A DNA stretch of 64,000 nucleotides from Heterobilharzia americana. Taxonomy: Eukaryota > Platyhelminthes > Trematoda > Strigeidida > Schistosomatidae. A program made the translations under genes and the position numbers. This document shows positions 35,612 to 45,660 of this stretch, one piece after another. The stretch is from NCBI GenBank assembly GCA_944470555.2, contig OX104130.1, forward strand, positions 1,116,001 to 1,180,000, read 5' to 3'. The notes under the pieces are model-generated. The model worked only from the letters and a program-made list of their open reading frames with translations, made no database searches and was not told the DNA's origin. Numbering within the stretch: position 1 is the first letter of the stretch; each line of letters starts with the position of its first letter.

Positions 35612-35980
35612 TTATACATTGTACTCAGTTCCTCTTGTCGTTGAGCGTCCTTGCACTGGTTTATCTTCTGCTTCACCATCCTCCTCTCCCTCATCTATCA
35701 GCTTCCAGGTATCCGTCGAGATCCATTCCTTGTCTTCTTTCTTCTTCCTTCCTAACACTGTTGTGCAGGTTTCTTTCCACATAGCTTTCAAAGACTTCCA
35801 GTGTTCTTCCACACAGGTTTCTTCAGGGATGTTGCTCGCTGTCTCCCATTTTGTCTTGATGGCTGCCGTGAAGATCTCCTTTGTAGTTTCATCCTTCAGT
35901 TTCCGGGTGTTGTACTTGAATTGAGGTCTATCACCAGCTTCCTTGAAGGCTTTTAACTTGATTTCGAAGGTTCCTTGCAC
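35612..35980 (-). pseudogene. RTE linker between endonuclease and RT
   Basis: The 122-codon frame VQGTFEIKLKAFKEAGDRPQ ... RKLKDETTKEIFTAAIKTKW is charged and probably helical, as the connector in RTE proteins usually is. Its C-terminal 30 residues (from about KLIDEGEEDG) are out of frame; the family sequence continues in another frame (MVKQKINQCKD). It is separated from the endonuclease by a shift and a stop. The endonuclease's terminal SDHS motif falls in yet another frame near 35990-36005. Confidence 0.7.
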
Positions 35981-36084
35981 TAGACAGTGAGTGGTCTGAA
36001 CCTACATCTGCTCCTCTTCTTCACCTTGTGTTAAGTAGACTGCCTCTCCACTTTCTCGAGATTGAGATTAAGTCGATTTGATTT

Positions 36085-36798
36085 TTAGTGTGTCCTGGTG
36101 TCTGGTGAAATCCATGTTGCTTTGTGGATATCCTTGTGCCTGAACACACTGCCTCCAATCACCAAATCGTTGAATACACAGAATTCTGCAAACAATTCTC
36201 CATTCTCATTCATTTCACCTAGCGCCTCTCGACCCATGTTTAGTTCTCTTCCTGTGTTGTCCCCTCCCAGTTTGGCATTCATGTCGCCCATTAGAATTTT
36301 GATATCGCCAACTGGCGTCTTGTCCAGTGTTGATTGAAGTTGTCTGTAGAATTCCTCCTTTTTCTCTTGCTCTGCATTATTTGTAGGTGCATAACATTGT
36401 ATGATTGTGACCTTTCTTCCTTTTGAGTTGAATCTTGCTGTCATGATCCTGGAGGAGATTGGTTCCCACTGCATGAGAGCCTTCGATGCTGTTGGGGACA
36501 TCATGATAGCCACTCCAAAACTCAGTGTGCTCGTGGTTGGCGTCTGGGTGACAATATCGGAGTAGATTATTGATTCTCCAGTTGACAGTTTGGAGAGTCC
36601 ACTCCCATTCCATCTGCTTTCGCAAATCCCAAGCACCTCGATGTTATACCTTCTCATCTCCTTTGCAATCTGGGCTGCCTTACTGGGTTCAAACATCGTG
36701 CGGACATTCCATGTCCCCACGTTTACTTTCGCTTTCATCGAGGGAGAGAAGACACATCGGCCAATCGGCTTCCCGAAGGCTTTCACCAACTGGCGTCA
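36085..36798 (-). pseudogene. RTE APE-type endonuclease
   Basis: Open from just after an in-frame TGA at 36798. Numbering from the TTG at 36789, the catalytic residues of the apurinic-endonuclease fold are visible: N28 in GTWNVRTM, E57 in ICESRWNG, the Arg of SRIMTARF (R119), YAPTN at 133-137, and D169/N171 in GDMNAKLG. The frame ends early after ISPDT; the closing NQID and SDH motifs lie downstream in other frames. No ATG opens the domain before residue 18. Translation may have begun in the overlapping upstream frame at 36689-36922. This enzyme would nick the target strand. Confidence 0.9.
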
Positions 36799-36922
36799 TT
36801 TCGCCTCTCCGATTCCAGCGGGGAATAAGTTTGTTTTCATTATTTATATTTTGTTTGTGCTTTGAAGTTTCTTTAGCGGTTAGATTTGTTTTAGGGGGTA
36901 GGGTTGCTAGCCCTATGCCCAA
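36689..36922 (-). pseudogene. short frame overlapping the RTE endonuclease start
   Basis: A 77-codon frame beginning with an ATG (MGIGLATLPPKTNLTAKETS) overlaps the endonuclease frame in a different phase. It could be the true N-terminus of the polyprotein, separated from the endonuclease by one indel, or a chance frame. No domain is recognised. Confidence 0.3.
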
Positions 36923-36985
36923 ACTTCCCTCTTTACCCGGGCTTAGGACCGGCTAGTAACTAGTAAACTAGTTAACCAGGCGAGG

Positions 36986-37001
36986 TTGATGGATGTTTGT
37001 T
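36986..37001. repeat. target-site duplication of the RTE element, right copy
   Basis: Exact match to 33709-33724. Confidence 0.95.
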
Positions 37002-37009
37002 GGTTGGAA

Positions 37010-37170
37010 GCAATCAGCAGGGAGTCCTGCGTGATCTAAGTCTTGTGCATGCTGATACTCATCAGCAAGGGATATCTACAACTCTGTAGGAACTAGTGTC
37101 TCCACTGAGACCTGAACCCACACTGCTGAGTGTTACAGTTAGCGACGATACCACTCAGCAATTCTGGTAG
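37010..37170 (-). repeat. possible tRNA-derived repeat fragment (family C)
   Basis: Plus strand CTCCACTGAGACCTGAACCC followed by ACACTGCTGAGTGTTACAG resembles a reversed tRNA-like promoter region, as in 24400-24500. The match is short. Confidence 0.35.
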
Positions 37171-38040
37171 AGACATTGAAGATATCTGGTTTCAATGGTG
37201 AAGTAACTATGCGTATTTGCTTTTCCAAAGACGTGAATTATACTCCCACAAGCACACACACACAACCTCTCTGAAAACTAGTAAAATCTTGTTTTGGAAT
37301 TTAACAAATGATTTACAAATTGCACAGACCACGTTGACACATTTCTCAAAGTTGAGTGGTTTTTTTCAGCTGCCCAACTGTGGTATCAACAGAGTTCCTG
37401 CTAGAAATCAGTCAGCTGAGATCACAAGTATGACCACTGACACAAAAGTATCATGAACTAGAGAAAGATACTACAACTGAACAACTTAAGGAGTCAGAAA
37501 CCACTCAGATAGATATGTGGATAGGTGAACAAACTACTATACTACGATGAAACTTCTGATAGCTAACCGCATTTAACAAGGGGAAACGGCATCATTACAT
37601 TCAAATTTGATGTGTTCGTTGTACAAGTGTGCCCACATGAAGGGAATACTGATGCTTTAAAGAAATCAGTTCACTTGTTTGAAATACTAAAACTGTAAAA
37701 TCATATACAATAAAACAAGTTGGCATAGCGGTGCATTCATTCACTTATGCTTCTGAGAGGATCTTTCAAAACCCACCGACATACAAGAAGCTACATGAAT
37801 GAATGTATCTAATCAAAATGCTAAAAAAATTTAAACAGCAAGCCGTTTTTAACTCAATGCTCAACCAAGAGATGAAAATCCATGTCAAGTGCCGCTTACG
37901 AATCTAGTTCAGAGCGAAATTAGCTCAGTTGCTTTGATTTTTGTGGTAATATAACCTTACCAAGACGACTTGGAAATACTATCAGATATCAGTTATTTTG
38001 TAGTATTTCCTAAGAAACCCAGATGAGAATAATTTGTATA
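37171..38040. other. unrecognised intergenic DNA
   Basis: No gene or repeat recognised apart from a short CA run near 37251-37264. Confidence 0.4.
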
Positions 38041-38044
38041 AAAG

Positions 38045-38215
38045 TGGGTCTTACTCTGCTGTAAAAAAGACCAATTGTTAAAAATGGTATGATTACATTG
38101 ATATGATTATGAGTAGTAATTTGTGCTGGGAACGTCATCAAGTTAATGATACTGTAACACTGTGTTATAAATCAGATAAACAAATCTCATGTGAAATGTT
38201 TGATTGCTGTTAGCT
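38045..38215 (+). repeat. PLE-A terminal fragment without body
   Basis: Contains TATGATTACATTGATATGAT, TGCTGGGAACGTCATCAAG and ACTGTAACACTGTGTTATAA, closely similar to the arms of the PLE at 57168-58245. No coding part is attached. Confidence 0.75.
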
Positions 38216-39110
38216 AGAAATACATTGAAATTCGTATAGCAACCATTCACACATTTGTGCATCAGTGGGGAATGAGCCGCACCCGTTCTGTGACGGCTAA
38301 TGACACTCAATTGACAACAATTTCACTTCTGCTGATGGATTAGTTCGCATTCAGTGTTTCATTGATGATAAGTGTCTTTTCTAGTTATGAAGTATGCTAA
38401 TTTGTCGGTCACGCAGTAAAGTTCAACCACGCTACTGTATGCTCAATATATTATTCTTTTTTTTCTACAGTATATGAAATGCATAGCAGAGGAGAAAATT
38501 TTCATAAACAGACTAATGTTGATTCCATCGGTTGAAGATAATGGATGTGTTATTGTTCAGTTGTTGATTTAGTGTTTGGTTTATTTGTTACATGCTCAAC
38601 ATATTTCTGATAAACTAGTCTTGTCGTTAAATAATCAGGATGTGATATTGGCTGGAATCACGTTAACACATTACATCAATTGTAATATCAGCTTTGGCTT
38701 CTTATTGTATAATCTTCAGTGACCTGGTCAACTTGCTCGTCAACTATTTGATTAATTAACTGGTTTATTTGTTAACAAGTATGTTTTCCTTCAGTTTGGA
38801 CGGATTATTATTGCTACCTTTTAACCTTCTTCAGCCTAATTTTCTATTCAACCTACAAGATATTTGATGATGTCTGTAGATAAGACTAAGAGAAACTGAA
38901 ACTGTTGGAGTATGTAAATGAAAGATTATTTTTCTACTGGGGTCAGTAATGACATGAGATTGAGTTGATTTATGCTCAAAATTATTCAGTTCTTAAGTAA
39001 AGATGGAAAACAGATGGATAGATCATTGTAGAAGTTTCAACATTTTATTAGGAATTACAAATTCCACTTTAGAGAAATTCAAAGAAAATGAAAATTGTCG
39101 AAAGTATGCA
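38216..39110. other. unrecognised intergenic DNA
   Basis: No gene or repeat recognised. Confidence 0.4.
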
Positions 39111-39425
39111 CTATTAGTAAATCCGCTTCCGAAAGTAGAGCATATTCTGTTTATTTCGAGCTGGTATTTATTACGAAATGATATCAGCTGGAGATCAATC
39201 GAAGACCTGAGATTATTGGATAGGTGATTCATCCTAATATAGGACTCCTCAGAAATGGGTACTCAAAAGTCCACTAGGGATCGATCTCAGGGCTTTTAGA
39301 TGTCACAGAAGTACGAATGTGTGGACCATTGAAATTCGACTCAGTGGCTGAATGGTTAACGTGAGACCATTAGATCCTGAGTTGGATGGCTGGTGGGGGT
39401 TATGGGTGCCTACTGCTGAAATCAG
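39111..39425. repeat. composite family B unit, second copy
   Basis: Duplicates the composite at 29379-29690: AGTAAATCCGCTTCCGAAAG, GGACTCCTCAGAAATGGG, the junction phrase tacgaatgtgtggaccattg, then a plus-strand tRNA-like head (CTCAGTGGCTGAATGGTTAA). It ends after GTGCCTACTGCTGA, earlier than the first copy. Confidence 0.75.
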
Positions 39426-39705
39426 CAAATAAATCCTTGAAAACTTCCGAGTTAATTTTTGTTCGCTTGAGATATGAGTTTTTCATTCATAAGGTCCCAA
39501 AAAGCATCATAGATAATATCATAATTTAATGAATATCGTTGAAACTCATGGAAATTTTAGAGTTCACTCCAATTTTCGGTTCAGCTTCAAGTTTTTAGTC
39601 GACCTTCAGAACTATGGACTTTTGCAACACAAACCTAGTGGATTGGTTCCCTTGTCTGGCAGAAAATGGTCAAGTAATGCATTCACTTGAAAACAAATAC
39701 TCTAT

Positions 39706-40640
39706 TCAGAGGTTTCTGTTAAGTCCTCTCAAGTTCATTAATGTTATCCTAGGACCCCCACCCTTCTCACTATCAGCCCTCAGTGTACTGGGTAGTCGGA
39801 TCGCTGGTCTTACATCCCTGCCGGCAAAAGTACCCGAAATGTATCTTATGGGAATTTCCACAACCTTACAGACTTCAATGTGTCTCACCTACCTGATGGG
39901 CACTCCTCTAGGATGCCTGGCTCGTGAGCCTTAATGTCGACAGATTCATAGCGGTGGCTTTCTTCGTGATAGTGATTTTCATTCAAAGCCAATGCTAACG
40001 ACAGGCATTCCCGAAAGAATGTCGCTGAAATTCGAAAGGAAAGGCTACATCCATCTCTATGAATTTTGTCAGCAACAGTAACCACCGGAAGTAGGATGCT
40101 GTATTCCCCCTACCTTTCATTTGCATTGCTATCTACATACAGGGCGGAATCTGAATAGCTAACACAATCATCCGTGCTTCGGAGACCCATGCCATAGTCT
40201 TTACGCATATGGATTCCGCTGACCACGGTTTTTGTTAATTCATCTTGGCAGTGTATCAGCTAATATCCAGTAAAGTCGCAAGGAGCCTAGCCGTTGCATG
40301 CAACTAAGCCCGACCTGTAATCCTTGGTGAACAAAACAAGCTAGCAACACAAACCCAGCACAAATCAACAGCACTATAGAGAACTTCCACACTTTGATGC
40401 TGCCGAAAGAATCATAGTCAATTTCTTAAATCAGCGACTCTGCTCGAAACATTTCTTCCTAATGGTGGTACCCGTTAGAATGCTGCTAAAAAGCTAAGTT
40501 ACGTCTTCAAACCATTAATCTCTGCATTGTGTACTCAGAAGTTTCAACAGGAAACCAAACGGTTGTCTGGAGTTGTACTGTTTGTTCAGGACGGCATTAG
40601 CCTCCTATGAAAAACAGCCTTTTGAGCGCGTGTATTCCAT
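39706..40640 (-). pseudogene. decayed coding sequence of unknown identity with a membrane segment
   Basis: I do not recognise the protein. The minus strand reads like coding sequence over about 0.9 kb in three successive frames. First is a frame to 40240 with several stops; its last open part (61 codons) holds the hydrophobic stretch FSIVLLICAGFVLLACFV preceded by charged residues. Second is a frame from about 40259 to 39885, open except for one TAG at 40110-40112 (HMRKDYGMGLRS, then LLPVVTVADKIHRDGCSLSF). Third is a frame at 39888-39706 (RHIEVCKVVEIPIRYISGTF). The region is richer in G and C than its surroundings. Two shifts and at least six stops suggest an old pseudogene or the remnant of an unidentified element. 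The plus frame at 39614-39934 is its shadow. Confidence 0.4.
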
Positions 40641-40892
40641 CACTAATGACATCGACTGCACAATTTCTTTTTCCAGTTTCTACTTTCAAATATTTTATAG
40701 AGTATTTTTATTCGATTACTACTTATAAAACAGTTGTCTGTTGCAACAGCCTAATTACAAACCATTATTAGTTGGATTTTATCGTGTCATATACAAGGAT
40801 AACATCAAGTTATCTCTACCAATAGAGAAAAAATAAAACAGTTTTGATAATTTAGCTTGTGCATCCCCAACTTGACCGACAACTACTGACAT

Positions 40893-41165
40893 ATGAACTT
40901 CTGTTCGGATGCCTCGTTATTGCCAACACTCTCAGTTTTGATACTGACAATGAATTTTAGCTAGCAGTTAAATCCAAGAGGCGCACTTCATCATATTTAG
41001 GGTTCGTCAGGAGGTGTTTGAAGCGACTGGCCCTAAATTTGAGTCTTAGTGGGAACGTCACTCACTGAGAGTCAGGTACATCTTTCTGACGAGTGGTAAA
41101 TTAAATGCAACCAGCGTCCTGAATTCCCCTGTTACCCACTATCCATCACTGATATCAAATGACTA
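40893..41165. repeat. inverted pair of family A SINE-like copies
   Basis: The left, minus-strand half starts with the 3' end motif (plus strand cggatgcctcgttattgcc) and GCTAGCAGTTAAATCC. The right, plus-strand half has a tRNA-like part (GACTGGCCCTAAATTTGAGT), CATCTTTCTGACGAGTG and CCTGAATTCCCCTGTTACCC. The GAAA box is lost. Confidence 0.65.
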
Positions 41166-41464
41166 AAGTTTTGTTTCCGAAATTACTATTGGTTATCATA
41201 ATCAGTCAACTGGTCAAACTACTCAAGGTGGATTTATTGTAGTTTAATTCAATAATAGCTTATTTTCACATCAATAAACTGTACAGCATTATCTTGTTGT
41301 TTAGATAGCGTCCCAGTGGAACAAGAACTAACAGTTTCACAAGCACTACTATGATTTTCTTCCTGTCAACTACACGTTAACCTGAATAAATTCGCAATCA
41401 GTATAGAAAAAAGGGAAGAAAAAGTGTGTATATCTGCTCGTTTTTGTCTCCGAAATTCCGCTTA

Positions 41465-41470
41465 CACGAA

Positions 41471-41499
<29 letters not shown>
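41465..41499. repeat. (TA)n microsatellite
   Basis: An uninterrupted TA run of about 16 units. Confidence 0.9.
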
Positions 41500-41502
<3 letters not shown>

Positions 41503-42765
41503 TGTGGCGCACTGATTCACTACTACTTAAGTAGTAATAATTTTCAGACTTGTATTCAGTAGGTTTTCAATTATTTGGTCCAGGAAAGCATGGCAAGCGG
41601 TGATCAATAAAATGAGGGATTACTAATAAACGAAAATCTATTTAGTATTTTAATGGTACACTGAATAAACTACATTGTCAATATAATTTCACACGCCTAC
41701 CTGAAATAAATGAATGAAAACGTTAGGCTAATCTATTCAGTTACTGATGCATATTGATGATACACGTTACAGGCGCCAGCATAAAACAGAAAAAAACGAC
41801 GAAAAAAGTTGTTCGTTTTGGCTATATTGAATGCCTTAAAGACCAATCAAAATGCAAATATGTTAAGAAGATACATCTTCTTCCCTGAAAGAGCCCTGAG
41901 AATAATCCATTATGAACATGAGCATACATGTTGCGCATTCTTATTGTCATTCACAAAAACTAATCACTACAATTCACTTTGTCGTCTGAGTGCAAGTGTA
42001 AGACTCTAGGAGGTTGCGATAAACTTACTTTTAGTCTTCATCTTTGAAAAACGCTGTTCATGCAACAACCTAACAAACACACACACACACACACAAAGTA
42101 CTGATATCTTTGGTACACTACAGATCTTAAGTATCGTAAATACAAAGCAACATAATGTTGTATATCTTTCTTTAGAAGTCAATCCACCAGGGTTTAAACA
42201 GCTCAGAGGTAACGGTTGTTACTACAATACTGGGTGATACTGGCTTGAATTTCTTAATGTACATGATTTCCCTGAGGGTGACGCATACGCCTTGTTGACC
42301 AGTGCGAACCAGCTCGAAATACAGTCCCGCTAGGGCTTCCTACCCTGATTCCCTCTAAATAACTAACATAGTAAGCTTGTGTCAGGATATGGGTGGCAAT
42401 GATTTTAGCCGTCAAATACTAAGGCCTGATCGAAGTATATAGATTCTGTCATTATTAATAAAACAATGTACTTTATCTACAACTGAGTATCTGATAAATT
42501 TTGAGCACAAACGTACCAAGAACACTTCTCTCCTTTCATCGAACATTAAAAGGTGACCATGATATTAAAAGTGTGGATACCTGTGTCGCTTATTTCAAAT
42601 CTTGTTCTATGATAATAAGGGTGTTTTCACTTGTAAGCTGCTTTGTTGAACTTATTCATTGGTAATAACATAAGAGGTATTTGACGAGCAAAATCTCATG
42701 GGTTATTCTGTCTTACTTATTTGTCTGTATCAGAAACTTGACAGAAGTCTCAAACTGTGGGTCAC
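41500..42765. other. unrecognised intergenic DNA with a (CA)n run
   Basis: A (CA)n run lies at 42077-42097. No gene recognised; the 66-codon frame at 41809-42009 has no signature. Confidence 0.4.
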
Positions 42766-42769
42766 TTAA

Positions 42770-42930
42770 GCAGAACCGACTGGCTGGATGATCAGAGCGT
42801 TCACCGCAAGGCCTGAGGACCCCGAATTCGATCCTCGGAGAGGTTGTGGTGCGTACTTCTGAACAGCTCCATACTAGGAAGAAACAGCCATACAGTGGTT
42901 AAAGCCCTCCAAATGAAACCCCAACTAACC
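42770..42930 (+). repeat. SINE-like family B copy with tRNA-like head
   Basis: ACTGGCTGGATGATCAGAGC and CGAATTCGATCCTCGG stand for the A and B boxes of an RNA polymerase III promoter. GTGCGTACTTCTGAACAGC and AGGAAGAAACAGCC stand for the hammerhead-like part, whose core is mutated. Confidence 0.7.
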
Positions 42931-43830
42931 TGAAACTACATTCATAATAGATGTTTTTAAAGGTAGTTTGTTAAAACTTGTTACCCGTATTATTAAGTGA
43001 CGAAACTGCGCAATATACCAAAGCTGATGGAAATTGTGAAGCCAATGTTGGGGAAGACTTCACTAATTACTTCAGACGGTAAGACTAAGAAGTGAATATT
43101 CTTAACGACCAGATGGTTTTATGGTTCACAAAATGGTAGCACAGTTTACGTCAGATACAGACTAGATTACCTTCAAGTCTCCCCTTTTTAGGTAAGTTGA
43201 AAGTTATGCTGTTTGGTTTTAAAACCAGAACCCGCTTGTGGGCACCGAATAATAACTGAGCGTTGGTGTCTTATATATTTTATGACAGACTACTGAATAG
43301 TTTCATTTTGATAGGGAAACTCACAACATTAGTGGTACACTTGTTTGTAAACCTACTGTTATGGTTATTTGGAGACAGTATCTTGTCTGAAGTATGTTAA
43401 GTCTAAGTGAGTACACAGTTATATTTTACACCTGAACCCTTCATCATGGAGACTAGTAATTTAAGGATTTACGGATAAGTAGGTCATGAGATGGATTGAG
43501 TTTTAGAAAATTCTGTAAACTCCTTTCGAACCGTTGAGTGACTACTGTAGCAGGTGGTTGGCTAAGCCAGGCAGGCAGAAGTAGAAACTCATGAACTATT
43601 TCATATAAACAAGGTTTGAAAACATTTTAAAATATTTGTGGGTAGTAAACTGTTTTGTACACCTGTCAGTCCGCAGAAACCAATGTGAAGTTTACAAGAC
43701 ATTATCGAAAAATATAAAGATAACAGCATCTATTTCCAAGAGTCAGTAAGGGTAAGAACAGTCAACCAACGATAAAGATCAATGGGGAAAAAATTTAGTC
43801 CGAGGTTTATAGCTGTTTTATCCATTTCAA
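42931..43830. other. unrecognised intergenic DNA
   Basis: No gene or repeat recognised. Confidence 0.4.
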
Positions 43831-43834
43831 GGTA

Positions 43835-44195
43835 ATAGTCATTACGGAATAACATCGCGTATACAACCATTGAAACCCATGAGAACTGGACAGCCGTTTC
43901 CGCCTAGTATGTGACTTCTAAGCAGTGTGCAACCACCACCCTACCAGATGTCGAAATCTGGACATTCAGGTGTGGAAGAAGCAGGAAACTGTGAACCACT
44001 GAACTCCTACCATACGAGTAGACTGTAAAAGTGTTCGTTACAAGTCTTCAAGGTCATGAGCACAATCGATTGAGAGATTTTGAGTGCGTACGACTGAGGA
44101 GCCCACATTATGGCAGAACAACTTTCTTGTGCTCTCAGGTTTCCAGTGGTTCTCTAAGTTATATCACTCCGTCATGAATACTACCTCAAAATAAA
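43835..44195. repeat. composite family B unit
   Basis: A minus-strand piece (43835-43960) is followed by a plus-strand piece (43990-44195; GAGTGCGTACGACTGAGGAG, CAGGTTTCCAGTGGTTCTC). Its layout is like the composites at 29.4, 39.1 and 51.2 kb, but the junction sequence differs. Confidence 0.65.
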
Positions 44196-44651
44196 CAATT
44201 ATCCGCCAAATTCATAGTACACTGAAAATGTTACTATGACAAATTGAGAGTCATCACCTTTTGTTTCTGCTCACAAGGGGCTGATTTTATGAATGCGAAT
44301 TGCGCTGGCTTCTGCAACTGCAAACAGTTGCCTATTCACTTATTTGTCTGTTGATCACTGTAAATAACTCCATACGGTTGATATCTTGCCTAAGTGAAGC
44401 AGAGATATTCGGTCATAGAGCATTTTAAAATCTTCACTTAAGAAAGATCTGATCATCTAAGTAAGTGGTGAGCTACACGAGTAGAAGCCGCCTCTCTGCA
44501 CGACCTACGCATTATCTTGGATTAACATATTCTAATAGATAAATGTAAACTAATCTTTATTTTGTCTTTTTAGGGTTTCTTCATAATAACGTATGCTAAA
44601 AGAAACTGCATCATTTATCCATTCAATGTAAGTATTCTTGTGTTATAATTC
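44196..44651. other. unrecognised intergenic DNA
   Basis: No gene or repeat recognised. Confidence 0.4.
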
Positions 44652-45041
44652 CTACCTCCGTAAACCCAGTATGTTAGTTCTTAATATCCCTTTGAGAATA
44701 CAAGCTTTGACGCAGGTGCTACTGTACAACACAAATCTCTTGGTGAACAATGGAAGCCAGTGACTGAGAATACTCTCTAATGATTTGCTCTGATTGTCTG
44801 GTAATGCAGTATGTTCAAGTGCTTGATAGCCAACTGATATATCCACGTTCCGATATTCCACTTTCCGTAAAATTTGACTAGGACACTCATGGTCGTGTCG
44901 GAGTTTATTGCAAGTTGTCAGGCGAGCTGTTAACATTGAGTGGTGTGCATCAAGTATGGATGGATGGATGGATGCTTTTCTCTTGCTGTCTTCACGGGGA
45001 TTTCTCATATCACGAGACTTCTTGGTAGTTATAAAGTGCAC
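44652..45041 (-). CDS. unidentified 129-codon frame
   Basis: One of the longest frames not explained by a transposon. It starts at ATG (MHFITTKKSRDMRNPREDSK). A (GGAT)n run at 44956-44974 encodes its HPS repeat. It is mixed and basic, with no signal peptide or membrane segment and no domain I recognise. It ends abutting a LINE relic on the opposite strand. A chance frame or a fragment of an unrecognised repeat is more likely than a real gene. Confidence 0.15.
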   Translation of the reverse strand: MHFITTKKSRDMRNPREDSKRKASIHPSILDAHHSMLTARLTTCNKLRHDHECPSQILRKVEYRNVDISVGYQALEHTALPDNQSKSLESILSHWLPLFTKRFVLYSSTCVKACILKGILRTNILGLRR

Positions 45042-45660
45042 AAATCAAATAGTCTTATTAGATGAAGACACGCCTTGAGGATATCTTGAGTGGCGTTTTG
45101 AGAATGCTTAGGATGCGTTTCTTATCATCTAAATGTAAACTGTTGCTCTGGGAGTGGTCTGCAATGATGCACCGTCTATCCATAAGGACTGAAGTTGTTG
45201 GGCGGTTGACCACTTCACTTACCAATAAAGTTGAATCAGCCCATTTGGGTCGGTCATCAACGAAATCCCCAGATAGACAAAAAAAGGCTCGACCGGCTGT
45301 TTGTGACTAACACCATCTTTAACATCACAGTGACACCCAGATGTCGATGAGTAGTCGAATATAATGTGCCGCAGCTTTCTCTGTTCTACTTCATGGCTGT
45401 GAAGAATGGCTATTAAAATTAGGGAAACAGAGAAGGGCTCAGATGCTCGGCCACTGTTGTCTTCATAGAAAAGATGGTGTGTCGTCGTTTCACCCCGTCA
45501 ATAACTCAGAATTCAAATGTAGAAGTTTGAGGAGAAGAGGAAAGTCGACCAAAAAGGCTTTGGACCTTTGTCGAGTATGTTCACTGGCTTTGGAAATGTG
45601 TTACGCATGCCTAGTCACGATAAGAAACCACTGGCTTATGGTTGGTGGGTGATGCGATAT
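45042..45660 (+). mobile_element. RTE/SR2-like LINE fragment (post-palm region)
   Basis: The plus strand reads RLEDILSGVLRMLRMRFLSS, then KCKLLLWEWSAM (frame 45062-45310). After a gap comes a stretch near 45370-45440 resembling SVLLHGCEEWLLKLGKQRRA, then a frame at 45443-45652 beginning MLGHCCLHRKDG. These correspond to the segment after the YADD box and the LLYGCExW box of the LINE type seen at 26.6-27.3 kb. Several shifts; no function remains. Confidence 0.65.

Larger units (their letters stand above)
33725..36985 (-). mobile_element. nearly full-length RTE-type non-LTR retrotransposon (dead)
   Basis: A 3.26-kb element on the minus strand, bounded by a perfect 16-bp target-site duplication. 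Order from its 5' end (36985): a short leader, an overlapping 77-codon frame, APE-type endonuclease (36085-36798), a linker, reverse transcriptase (about 34250-35500), a C-terminal region, stop codon near 33745 and an A/T-rich tail of TAAATAAAAATAAATAA type. Length, domain order, the single long polyprotein and the minute 3' untranslated region are those of the RTE clade. At least six frame changes split the polyprotein. The element inserted as an essentially complete copy and then decayed, or was copied from a decayed source. Confidence 0.92.

Noticed and set aside
35165..36956. Plus-strand frames of 80-158 codons over the RTE element
   Set aside because: They are antisense shadows of the minus-strand RTE coding pieces, which carry all recognisable motifs.
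39614..39934. Plus-strand 106-codon frame starting MDFCNTNLVDWF
   Set aside because: It overlaps the decayed minus-strand coding region and has no domain; treated as a shadow.
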